Assembly: GCF_014174355.1 (NCBI RefSeq)
Contig: NZ_JABEQF010000002.1
Location: forward strand, 186,001 to 250,000
DNA length: 64,000 nt
Origin: Gluconacetobacter azotocaptans
GTDB lineage: Bacteria > Pseudomonadota > Alphaproteobacteria > Acetobacterales > Acetobacteraceae
Direction of reading: 5' to 3'
Under the pieces are notes generated by a model. That model saw only the letters and a list, made by a program, of their open reading frames with translations, did not search any database and had not been told where the DNA came from. Position numbers and translations under genes: made by a program. Shown in pieces: positions 8,345-16,102 of the stretch. Within the stretch, counting starts at the first letter, position 1, and the number at the start of each line of letters is the position of its first letter.

Positions 8345-9973
8345 TCAGCGCTTGCCCTTGCGCCGCTTTTCCTTTGATGCGGCCTGCGACGGGGCGGAGG
8401 TGCCGCCGCGCGCGCGGTCCAGGACGAAGCGCGCGTAATCGTCCATGTCGCCGTCGAACGGCGCCACCGTATTGTCGGCGGCAAGCCACAGCCGGTCCGC
8501 CACCAGTTCCATCAGCGACCGGTCGTGGGTGATCAGGATCACCGCGCCCTCGTAATCATTCAGCGCGTCCAGCAGGGCGCGACGGCTGTCGATGTCCAGG
8601 TGGTTGGTCGGTTCGTCCAAGATCAGCAGGTGCGGGGCGGCCATCGCCACCATGTTCAGCAGCAGCCGCGCGCGTTCGCCGCCCGACAGGGCCTCGACCG
8701 TGGTGCCCTGTTTCTCGAAATGGATGCCGAACTGCGCCAGGCGCGAGCGATGGGACTGGTCGCTGTCGGTCGGGCGGGCGGCGCGGATGATGTCCAGCGG
8801 CGTATCGGACGGGTTCAGGGCCTCGATCTGGTGCTGGTGGAACCAGCCGACTTCCATCCGCCCCGATCGCGTCACCCGTCCGGACCGCGCGGCCAGCGCG
8901 CCGGCGGCCATCTTGGCGAAGGTCGATTTGCCGGCGCCGTTCACCCCCAGCAACCCGATCCGGTCGTCGACGTCCAGCCGCAGGTCCAGCCCCGCCAGGA
9001 CCGGCGCGTCGTCGCCATAGCCGATCTCGACCCCTTCCAGCCGCATCAGCGGCGGGGCCAGCGGGCGCGGCGGCGAGGGCAGGATGAAGGGGGAAACACG
9101 GGCCTCGATCGTGGTGGCGACGGGCTCCAGCTTGGCCAGGCGCTTCATGCGGCTTTGCGCCTGCGCGGCCTTGCTGGCCTTGGCCTTGAAGCGATCGACG
9201 AAGGATTGCAGGTGGGCGCGCTCGGCCTCCTGCTTGGCGCGGGTGGCGCTTTGCAGGCGGATCTTCTCGGCGCGCTGGTGCTCGAACGAATCATAACCGC
9301 CGGTGTACAGTTCCAGCTTGCCTTCGGTGACGTGCAGGGTGAAATCGACCGAATTGTTCAGCAGTTCCCGGTCGTGGCTGATGATCAGCGCGGAATGCGG
9401 GTAGCGCGCCAGCCGGGCCTCGAGCCACAATGCGCCTTCCAGGTCCAGATAGTTCGTCGGCTCGTCCAGCAGCAGCAGGTCGGGCTGCGAAAACAGGGCG
9501 GCGGCCAGCGCCACGCGCATCCGCCATCCGCCCGAGAATTCGGCCATCGGCCGGTCGAGGTCGGCGGTGGAGAAGCCAAGCCCGTTCAGGATTTCGGCCG
9601 CGCGGGCGGGCGCGCTGTCGGCGTCGATCTCGATCAGCCGCGACCAGATGTCGCCCATGCGTTCGGGTTCGGCGGTCTCCAGTTCCGCCATCAGCGCCGC
9701 GCGTTCGGTGTCGGCGGCCAGGATCGTATCGATCACGCTGATGGGCGTGGCGGGATGTTCCTGGTCCACGGCGGCGACCCGGGCGGCCTTGGGGATGGCG
9801 ATCTCGCCGGAATCCGGTTGCAACTCGCCCATGATCAGCTTGAACAGGGTCGATTTGCCGACCCCGTTGCGGCCGACCAGGCTGACCTTCGACGGGTTCG
9901 GCAAGGTCACCGACGCACGGTCGAAGAAGCGCCGCCCCCAGGCGTTGAAGACGAGAGAGTCGATCTGAAGCAT
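8345..9973 (-). CDS. ABC-F family ATP-binding protein (soluble, two ABC domains)
   Basis: 542 residues from ATG 9973; an in-frame GTG 12 bp upstream (9985) is an alternative, and neither has a clear ribosome-binding site. There are two ABC cassettes with no membrane segments. The first has Walker A GRNGVGKST (residues 34-42), signature FSGGWRMRVALA and Walker B LLLLDEPTNYLD. The second has GVNGAGKST, LSGGERARLLL and LLILDEPTNHLD. The region between carries the charged interdomain linker (KAAQAQSRMKRLAKLEP) of ABC-F proteins. A Lys/Arg-rich C-terminus (KEKRRKGKR) may contact rRNA. ABC-F proteins act on ribosomes, relieving stalls or giving antibiotic resistance; the subgroup is not resolved here. 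Confidence 0.9.
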   Translation of the reverse strand: MLQIDSLVFNAWGRRFFDRASVTLPNPSKVSLVGRNGVGKSTLFKLIMGELQPDSGEIAIPKAARVAAVDQEHPATPISVIDTILAADTERAALMAELETAEPERMGDIWSRLIEIDADSAPARAAEILNGLGFSTADLDRPMAEFSGGWRMRVALAAALFSQPDLLLLDEPTNYLDLEGALWLEARLARYPHSALIISHDRELLNNSVDFTLHVTEGKLELYTGGYDSFEHQRAEKIRLQSATRAKQEAERAHLQSFVDRFKAKASKAAQAQSRMKRLAKLEPVATTIEARVSPFILPSPPRPLAPPLMRLEGVEIGYGDDAPVLAGLDLRLDVDDRIGLLGVNGAGKSTFAKMAAGALAARSGRVTRSGRMEVGWFHQHQIEALNPSDTPLDIIRAARPTDSDQSHRSRLAQFGIHFEKQGTTVEALSGGERARLLLNMVAMAAPHLLILDEPTNHLDIDSRRALLDALNDYEGAVILITHDRSLMELVADRLWLAADNTVAPFDGDMDDYARFVLDRARGGTSAPSQAASKEKRRKGKR

Positions 9974-10056
9974 GAGGCAGGCCACACCGTTCGGGACAAG
10001 GAGGACGAGACAGGGCAGGGCGCGTTGCCATGCCCCGCGGGTCTGATGCCCCGGAA

Positions 10057-10104
10057 TTCTAGGGTCTGGAAGTTCTGGGGTCGGGGTGTTCTAGGGGATG
10101 GTCA
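10057..10104. repeat. Degenerate 16-bp tandem repeat, three units
   Basis: TTCTAGGG, TTCTGGGG and TTCTAGGG recur exactly 16 bp apart (10057, 10073, 10089), each followed by a G-rich 8-mer. The block lies in the gap between the divergently placed ABC-F start and the end of the chemoreceptor gene. No function is evident. Confidence 0.5.
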
Positions 10105-10159
10105 CGGGATTGGCGAGGCGCTTTCTATGGAATGCGCCTCGGTGCCGGCCGTTCGATAG

Positions 10160-12400
10160 TCAGCGCCTCTCGGCGGAATTGACGAGTTTTGAGGTTTTCT
10201 CCTGAAAAGGGGACGTCGGGCGAAGGGTCTCCGGCTCGCCGATATGGAACTCCCCGACCAGCCGGGCCAGCACGGCTGCCTCCTTGTTCAGGGAATGAGA
10301 GGCCGCGCTCGACTGTTCGGACATCGCGGCATTCTGCTGGGTCACGCGATCCATCTGGGTCATGGTGGTATTGACCTGGGTCAGCCCTGTTGCCTGGTCT
10401 CGCGCCGCCAATGAAATCCTGGAGATAAATTCGCTGAGCCGCCCGACCTGGCTGACAATCCGGCCGAGCGCGGTGCCCGTTTCGCCCACCAGCTTCACGC
10501 CGCGATTGATCTGCTCGCCGGATGTGGAGATCAGGGCCTTTATCTGCCTGGAGGCCTCCGACGACCGTTCGGACAGCGCCCGCACCTCGGTCGCGACGAT
10601 GGCAAAGCTTCGGCCGGCGTTGCCCGCCCGGGCGGCCTCTACCGCCGCGTTCACCGCCAGAAGATTGGTCTGGAACGCGATTTCATCAATCAGCCCCAGA
10701 ATATGCCGGATTTCACTGACGGCGTCCTTTATTCCGGCCATTGCCGCGACAGTTTCCTTCACCACCACGCCCGAATGCTCGGCATCGGCCGAGGCGCTGC
10801 TGACGAGCGTATCAGCCGCGCTTGCCCCCTCGGCGGTCTTCCGAACGGTGGTCGTGATCTGATTCAGGGCGGCGGTGGTTTCTTCCAGGCTGGCTGCCTG
10901 CTGTTCGGTCCGGCGGGACAGGTCCTCCGAGGCCACGGCGATCTGGGATGAACCGGCGGTCACGCTCCGTGCCGAAAACGCAATGGATGTTACGACCTCC
11001 TGCAGCTTGTCCATCGCGGCATTGAAGTCTTCACGAAGCACCTCGTATTCGGGCGCGAAGCGTTCACGCAGGCGAAACAGCAGGTCGCCCCCGGCCAGAC
11101 GCTCCAGCCCATTGCCCAGTTCCGTGACGACTTTCCTCAATTCGGCGGCTCGGGCGGCTTGCGCGGCCTGGGCTTCGCTGCGCAGCGCCTCGGCCTGGCG
11201 GCGGCTCTCGGCGGCGGCCTCTTCGTTCTGCCGGCTCGTGGCCAGGGCAAGACGGAAACCGTCCAGCGCGATCGCGATGGTGCCGGTTTCGTCGCCTCGG
11301 CCCTGACCCATGACGGGGCGGGCGTAATCGCCCCGACCGAGCGCCTCGACCGAGCCCAGCAGGGATTCCATCGGGCGGCGGACCAGCACGACGACCATGA
11401 CATAGAGCGTGCCCAGGACAAGCAGCACCGTGACGATCCCGCCCAGGATCATCATCCTGACGTCCTGCCAGACCGGCGTCGCGAAGACGTCTTCGGGGAT
11501 ATCCACGATGATGGCCCACGTCGTCTTGAGATCCGGTATGGCGAACGGATAGATCACCCGTTCGATGGTTCCGCCGTGGATTTCGTGCAGGGTGCGGGGC
11601 CGGCCATCGGCGAGGGCGGCGGCGAGTTCCTTGGCACCCTCTCCCGCGTAGGCCGTCATCAGAAGATGCGCATCCGGATTGGTCACCCATGTGCTGTTGC
11701 GGGAAACCAGCATGACACGCCCGCTGCCGAACGGCCGCATGGTCCCCAGCATGTGGGAAAGCCGGTCGAGGGGCGCGTCGATGCCGGTGACGCCGATCGC
11801 CTTGCCGCCGAATTTCACCGGATAGGCGAACGAAACCATCTCGACGCTGCTGCCCTCATCGACATAGGGCTCGGTAATGATGCCCTTGCCCAGGGACATC
11901 GGGAGTGTGTACCACGACTGCGAGTAATGGGCGGGCAATGCCGAGAATTCGAGCGTGCCGTTGCTTTGTCGCAGCCAGTAGGGATTGAAGATCCCGGATG
12001 TGTTGTTTCCTGGCGCCTTCGGGTCGCTCGTCCCGTCAAAGCCCAGCGGGGCCTCTTCCATCCACGAGCCATAGAGATCGGGAAACCGGCGTTCGTTCAT
12101 CCGCAGCATGGCCACGACGAGAGCGCGGTCATGCAGCCCGGCCTCATGCGCGGCCTCCACTGCGCCGCTCATCAGATTTGCCGCCGAATTCTGCTCGGCC
12201 AGTTTTGTCGCGACTTCATTGGCGGCGATCTGTGCCTCGGCCTGCGCCTGAGCATAGACGAAGCGTTCGACGCGTGTCTTGGTGCTCCAGGCCAGCAACG
12301 CGATCGCGCAGCAAAGAATGACGGCGAATGCGGCCCCGGCAGTGCCTATCAACTTCTTGGAAAGGGATACAAAAAACCGTCTCTGCGGGGCAGGCGTCAT
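10160..12400 (-). CDS. Methyl-accepting chemotaxis protein with dCache-type sensor
   Basis: 746 residues. One N-terminal membrane helix (~residues 17-38), a ~270-residue periplasmic region that looks like a double Cache ligand-binding domain (YGSWMEEAPLGF..., SYPVKFGGKAIGVTGIDAPLD-like segment), and a second helix near residue 310-335. A HAMP segment follows (RRPMESLLGSVEALGRGDYA), and then a long cytoplasmic signalling domain. The hairpin tip EIAFQTNLLAVNAAVEAARA is diagnostic of MCPs. It signals through CheA/CheW, none of which are in the window. dCache receptors commonly sense amino acids, organic acids or polyamines; the ligand here is unknown. It is monocistronic. Confidence 0.9.
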   Translation of the reverse strand: MTPAPQRRFFVSLSKKLIGTAGAAFAVILCCAIALLAWSTKTRVERFVYAQAQAEAQIAANEVATKLAEQNSAANLMSGAVEAAHEAGLHDRALVVAMLRMNERRFPDLYGSWMEEAPLGFDGTSDPKAPGNNTSGIFNPYWLRQSNGTLEFSALPAHYSQSWYTLPMSLGKGIITEPYVDEGSSVEMVSFAYPVKFGGKAIGVTGIDAPLDRLSHMLGTMRPFGSGRVMLVSRNSTWVTNPDAHLLMTAYAGEGAKELAAALADGRPRTLHEIHGGTIERVIYPFAIPDLKTTWAIIVDIPEDVFATPVWQDVRMMILGGIVTVLLVLGTLYVMVVVLVRRPMESLLGSVEALGRGDYARPVMGQGRGDETGTIAIALDGFRLALATSRQNEEAAAESRRQAEALRSEAQAAQAARAAELRKVVTELGNGLERLAGGDLLFRLRERFAPEYEVLREDFNAAMDKLQEVVTSIAFSARSVTAGSSQIAVASEDLSRRTEQQAASLEETTAALNQITTTVRKTAEGASAADTLVSSASADAEHSGVVVKETVAAMAGIKDAVSEIRHILGLIDEIAFQTNLLAVNAAVEAARAGNAGRSFAIVATEVRALSERSSEASRQIKALISTSGEQINRGVKLVGETGTALGRIVSQVGRLSEFISRISLAARDQATGLTQVNTTMTQMDRVTQQNAAMSEQSSAASHSLNKEAAVLARLVGEFHIGEPETLRPTSPFQEKTSKLVNSAERR

Positions 12401-12745
12401 GTAGCTGGCTTCTCTTTGTCATGCGAAGAGTTTTAAGGATTCATTTCTGGATAATTCATTTTTGTAAGTCAATGCGTCGGCGCAAAGACCAGTCCTGTCC
12501 TGTCCCGCCCATCCGGCCCCCGGACCGCGTCCTGATGCCGGGCATCCATTCACGGGGAATGACCGCACAAAACAGTGAGGTAATGGGGTAACGTTGCCGG
12601 CGATTCATGACGGGTCGCGTCGGCCGGTCCGCATGCGCTTCTGATCGGAAGGCGCCGCGACACGCGATTCACCGGTCGGATGAACGATCGGCGGCAGAGG
12701 CGCGTTGTCTGGCCTCCAGAAGCCGGACAGGTCGGAGAGGGCACG
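12401..12745. other. Intergenic region between chemoreceptor and peroxidase operon
   Basis: 345 bp between divergent genes. The left third is AT-rich compared with the flanks and carries a direct repeat of ATTCATTT at 12439-12446 and 12454-12461; a TTGACT hexamer on the minus strand nearby could be a -35 element for the chemoreceptor. The rest is ordinary GC-rich sequence with GGAGAGGG just before the peroxidase ATG. An open frame upstream of that ATG (from 12680) is judged to be 5' leader. Confidence 0.5.
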
Positions 12746-13864
12746 ATGACAGAGCCGCGAAGCGGGCCGCCAAAAGGAGGCGGAGCGTCCGGACCCGCGT
12801 CCCTGTTCGATCCGGGGACAATGCTGCGCATGGCGGGGATCGGCGTTGTCATGACGGGCGTGGTGGCCGCCTTCGCCTGGAGCGCCGGGTGGCTGTCGCC
12901 GCATCGGCTGACGCAGGCGCGCATGATGGAGGCCCTGGCGGCGGTGGACGGCGTTCATCCCGGCTTCCGGCGCAACCACGCCAAGGGGGTGTGTGTCGCC
13001 GGCTGGTTCGAGAGCCGCGGCCAGGCCATGCCGTTGTCCAAGGCGGCCGTGTTCCGGCCCGGGCGCTCGATGGTGGTCGGGCGCTTCGCGCTGGCGGGCG
13101 GCATGCCGTTCCAGGCCGATGCTCCGGCCAAGGTGCGCAGCATGGCGTTGCGCATCACGCCCCCGGACGGGGCGGAATGGCGCATGGGGATCAACGACAT
13201 TCCGGTCTTCGTCGCGCGGACGGCGCGGGAATTCCGCGACCTGCTGCTGGCCACCCGTCCCGACCCCGCGACGGGCAAGCCCGACCCGGCGCGGGTGGGG
13301 CCGTTCCTGGCCGGACATCCGGAGGTCGCGCGTGCGCTGGCGCTGGTGGGCGCGCGTCCGGTTTCCTCGGGCTTTGGCGACGATACCTATCGCAGTCTCG
13401 ATACCTTCCACTTCATCAATGCGGATGGCGTCTCCACCCCGGTACGCTGGAACATGGTGCCGTTGCAGCAGGTGGTACCCGCCGGCGCCGGGACCGGCCA
13501 GGATTATCTGTTCGACGATCTGCTCACCGCTTTGGGCCGGCATCCGCTGTCCTGGCGTCTGATGGTGACGATCGGCGCACCGTCCGACCCGACGGCCGAT
13601 CCGACCCTGCCCTGGCCCGCCGATCGCCGGCAGGTCGAAGCCGGAACCCTGACCCTGGACGTCGCCGAGAGCGAGGATGGCGGGCCCTGCACCGGCATCA
13701 CCTACGACCCGCTGGTGCTGCCGCCCGGCATCGTGCCATCGGATGACCCGATCCCTGCCGCGCGATCGGCGGCCTATATGCGCTCGTTCACCCTGCGCGC
13801 GGGTGAGGTCAAGCTGCCCAGCGCCATCACCCCCGCAATGATCGCGGCGAAGGACAGGCCATGA
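12746..13864 (+). CDS. Membrane-anchored catalase-family peroxidase
   Basis: 372 residues from ATG 12746, preceded by GGAGAGGG; an ATG at 12680 is in frame but lacks a good ribosome site. A transmembrane helix at ~residues 28-48 (MLRMAGIGVVMTGVVAAFAWSA) is followed by a short catalase-fold heme domain. Visible family features are GFRRNHAKGVC with the distal His, a MGINDIPVF segment at the distal Asn position, and the SAAYMRSF C-terminal segment. This 'catalase-related peroxidase' group (SrpA-like) uses a catalase fold to oxidise organic donors with H2O2. The following cytochrome b561 gene overlaps by 4 bp, suggesting that the two form a periplasm-facing redox unit fed from the quinone pool (inference). 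Confidence 0.85.
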   Translation: MTEPRSGPPKGGGASGPASLFDPGTMLRMAGIGVVMTGVVAAFAWSAGWLSPHRLTQARMMEALAAVDGVHPGFRRNHAKGVCVAGWFESRGQAMPLSKAAVFRPGRSMVVGRFALAGGMPFQADAPAKVRSMALRITPPDGAEWRMGINDIPVFVARTAREFRDLLLATRPDPATGKPDPARVGPFLAGHPEVARALALVGARPVSSGFGDDTYRSLDTFHFINADGVSTPVRWNMVPLQQVVPAGAGTGQDYLFDDLLTALGRHPLSWRLMVTIGAPSDPTADPTLPWPADRRQVEAGTLTLDVAESEDGGPCTGITYDPLVLPPGIVPSDDPIPAARSAAYMRSFTLRAGEVKLPSAITPAMIAAKDRP

Positions 13865-14415
13865 CCCCCGTTGTCCGCTTTTCCGCCCTGGCGCGGGTGC
13901 TGCACTGGCTGATGGCGGCGATGATCCTGGGCATGCTGTTCGTCGGCGTGTTCATGGCCGCAACCGAGGGGCCGGCCTATGCCACGCTGGTTGCCCTGCA
14001 TCGCCCCATGGGCATCGCGATTTTGCTGCTGGCCGGTGTACGGCTGGCCAACCGCCTGCTGGTGCCCCCGCCGCCGCTGCCGGCCGGCATGCCCCTGGTC
14101 CAGAAGATCGCCGCCATCGGGTCGCACATCATCCTCTACGCGCTGATGTTCGCCATGCCGCTGGTCGGCTGGGGGATGCTGTCGGCGGGGGCCTATCCGG
14201 TCGTGCTGTGGGGGCCGGTGCGGCTGCCGCCGATCCTGCCGCACGATCCGGTGCTGTTCGCGGCACTGCGCCACCTGCACAGTTGGCTGGCCTTTACCCT
14301 GTTCGGCGTGATCGTCGTCCATCTGGGCGCGGCGCTGCTGCATGGACTGATCCTGCGCGACGGGGTTTTCCCGGCGATGGCGTCCTGGCGGCGCCGCCGG
14401 CGGGATATCGCGTGA
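13861..14415 (+). CDS. Cytochrome b561 family di-heme membrane protein
   Basis: 184 residues; its ATG overlaps the peroxidase stop (ATGA), so the pair is translationally coupled. Four hydrophobic helices carry the histidines expected for two b-type hemes: LHWLMAAM in helix 1, ALHRPMG in helix 2, GSHIILYALMFAMPLVGWG in helix 3, and LHSWLAFTLFGVIVVHLGAALLHG in helix 4. It ends with a basic cytoplasmic tail. Bacterial b561 proteins pass electrons between quinol and periplasmic partners; the coupled peroxidase is the likely acceptor. Adjacent catalase-type peroxidase and b561 genes are a recurrent arrangement in proteobacteria. Confidence 0.88.
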   Translation: MTPVVRFSALARVLHWLMAAMILGMLFVGVFMAATEGPAYATLVALHRPMGIAILLLAGVRLANRLLVPPPPLPAGMPLVQKIAAIGSHIILYALMFAMPLVGWGMLSAGAYPVVLWGPVRLPPILPHDPVLFAALRHLHSWLAFTLFGVIVVHLGAALLHGLILRDGVFPAMASWRRRRRDIA

Positions 14416-14446
14416 GATGCCGGTGTGATCGGGGGACGAGGCCGCC

Positions 14447-14833
14447 GTGATTGCCCATTTTTCCGATCATGCCGCCAACGAACGGACATTCCTGGCGTGG
14501 ATCCGCACCGCGCTGGCCGTCATGGCGTTCGGTTTCCTTGTCGAACGGTTCGACCTGTTCCTCCAGGTCGCGGCGGCGTCGCTGGGTGGTCATCGCGTCT
14601 CGATCGGCCGGCACCTGTTCGCCGATTTCGTCGGCCTGCTGCTGGTGCTGCTGGGCGGCGCGATGATGGTGGTCGCGACCCAGCGGTACCGCCGGATGCG
14701 GCGCGGGATCGAGGCGCAGGACATGCAGGCGGACAGCGGCGGCCGGACCGATCTGGTCCTGATCGGGATTCTGCTGCTGCTGGGCGGCGCGCTGTTTATC
14801 TACCTGGCCTATAACGTCCTGGTGTCGCCGTAA
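14447..14833 (+). CDS. DUF202 (YidH-like) inner-membrane protein
   Basis: 128 residues from GTG 14447, 31 bp after the cytochrome gene. It opens with the DUF202 signature NERTFLAWIRTALAVMAFGF and has three membrane helices (about residues 18-38, 58-80, 103-125), the usual architecture. Function of the family is unknown. Its position after the peroxidase and cytochrome suggests membership of the same operon, but a direct role in peroxide metabolism is not shown by the sequence. Confidence 0.82.
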   Translation: MIAHFSDHAANERTFLAWIRTALAVMAFGFLVERFDLFLQVAAASLGGHRVSIGRHLFADFVGLLLVLLGGAMMVVATQRYRRMRRGIEAQDMQADSGGRTDLVLIGILLLLGGALFIYLAYNVLVSP

Positions 14834-15013
14834 GGGCAGGTCGGGACTGTGTTCTGCCGACCATGCCGTTGCGAAATGGGATTGAAAGAAAAATTAAAAC
14901 ATGGTTGCGCGTCGACAAACTGCCCTATGGTGCCCGCATGGCTGGGTGTCGCGTCGCACATGCCTGCCTGACGGGGACGGGGAGGCAAAACGCTGGCGCG
15001 CGGCGGTCGGTCG

Positions 15014-16102
15014 ATGAGGCATGCGGGGCAGGTGGCGGGACCGGCGCCGGGATCGGGGATGTGGCGCTCCATCTGTCTGCTGGTTGGCCTGCTGGCCTTC
15101 TCGTACGCTCCCGGGGCGCGTGCCGTCTCGCTGAACCTGCTGATTTGGGAGTGGGACCTCGATCCCGGCGTGGCAAAGGCCTGGGCCGACACGAGCGGGA
15201 CCGAACTGAACCAGATCATCTTCGACAATGGGGAGCGGCGCGATCTGCTGATTGCCACTGCCGACGCGCCCATCGACATGGCGGTCATCGACAGCGGCCA
15301 TATCGACGCCCTGGGCCAACGCGGGCTGCTGGTCGATCAGGGCAATTATCCCCTGCCCCCCGAGGCGCAGAGCGAGGCGCGGTGGCGGTCGATGTGCGGC
15401 CGGTACGGCGTTCCCTACATCTGGGGCGGCACCGGCATCGTCTATCGTACCGACCGAGTGACCACGCCGCCCGCTTCGTGGGCCGACCTGTTGCGCCCCG
15501 CCCCCGCCCTGGCCGGCCATATCGCGATGACCGACGACGAGGAGGAGATCCTGGCCGCCGCCCTGGGGTTTCTGGGCCGGCCGATGTACACCGGCGATAC
15601 CGAGGACCTGAAGCAGGCGTTCGCGGTCCTGAAGGCGCAGGTTCCGGCCGTGCTGACCTACAGCCTGTCCGTCACCGCGCAGCAGGAGAAAAGCTTTCAC
15701 GACAGGATCTTCATGGGCCTCGCCAATTCGGGCGATCAGCGAACCCTGAACATGACCAGCGACGGGGCGCGGCCATGGCGCTTCGTGACCCCCCGGGACG
15801 GCGCCATGCTGTGGGTCGACTGTCTGGCCGTCCTGAGCCGGTCCCGGCAGCCGGAACTGGCGGAGCGCTTCGTCGCCTTCCTCGCCCGTCCGGACAATGC
15901 CGCCCGGAACGCCATCTTCCTGCAGCAGCCGACAACGAACCTGCATGCCGCCGCCCTGCTGCCGCAGGCAATGCGCGACGACCCGCAGATCTATCCGCCC
16001 GCGGGGATTCCGGTCACGTACCGCAAGCCCGTGCCGACCGACAGCCTGCCGCTCCGTCGCCGGATCCTGAGCGCCCTGGCCGTCATCCATGACGCTCAAT
16101 AA
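15014..16102 (+). CDS. PotD/NspS-like periplasmic polyamine-type binding protein
   Basis: 362 residues from ATG 15014. An ATG at 15059 gives 347 residues starting directly at a signal peptide (WRSICLLVGLLAFSYAPGARA) and may be the true start. The mature protein follows PotD closely: LLIWEWDLDP at the N-terminal Trp site, YGVPYIWGGTGIVYRTD, IAMTDDEEEILAAALGFLG, GAMLWVDCLAV with the Trp and Asp that contact the amine in PotD, and QQPTTNLHAAALLP near the end. No permease or ATPase genes flank it; it overlaps by 14 bp a membrane diguanylate cyclase. That arrangement recalls NspS-MbaA of Vibrio cholerae, in which a PotD-like protein feeds a c-di-GMP enzyme instead of a transporter. Ligand identity is inferred. 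Confidence 0.85.
   Translation: MRHAGQVAGPAPGSGMWRSICLLVGLLAFSYAPGARAVSLNLLIWEWDLDPGVAKAWADTSGTELNQIIFDNGERRDLLIATADAPIDMAVIDSGHIDALGQRGLLVDQGNYPLPPEAQSEARWRSMCGRYGVPYIWGGTGIVYRTDRVTTPPASWADLLRPAPALAGHIAMTDDEEEILAAALGFLGRPMYTGDTEDLKQAFAVLKAQVPAVLTYSLSVTAQQEKSFHDRIFMGLANSGDQRTLNMTSDGARPWRFVTPRDGAMLWVDCLAVLSRSRQPELAERFVAFLARPDNAARNAIFLQQPTTNLHAAALLPQAMRDDPQIYPPAGIPVTYRKPVPTDSLPLRRRILSALAVIHDAQ

Noticed and set aside
15014-16102. Transport role (spermidine/putrescine uptake) for the PotD-like protein
   Set aside because: No PotA/B/C-type genes are next to it; the overlapping gene is a diguanylate cyclase, so a signalling role is preferred, though transport with distant components cannot be excluded.
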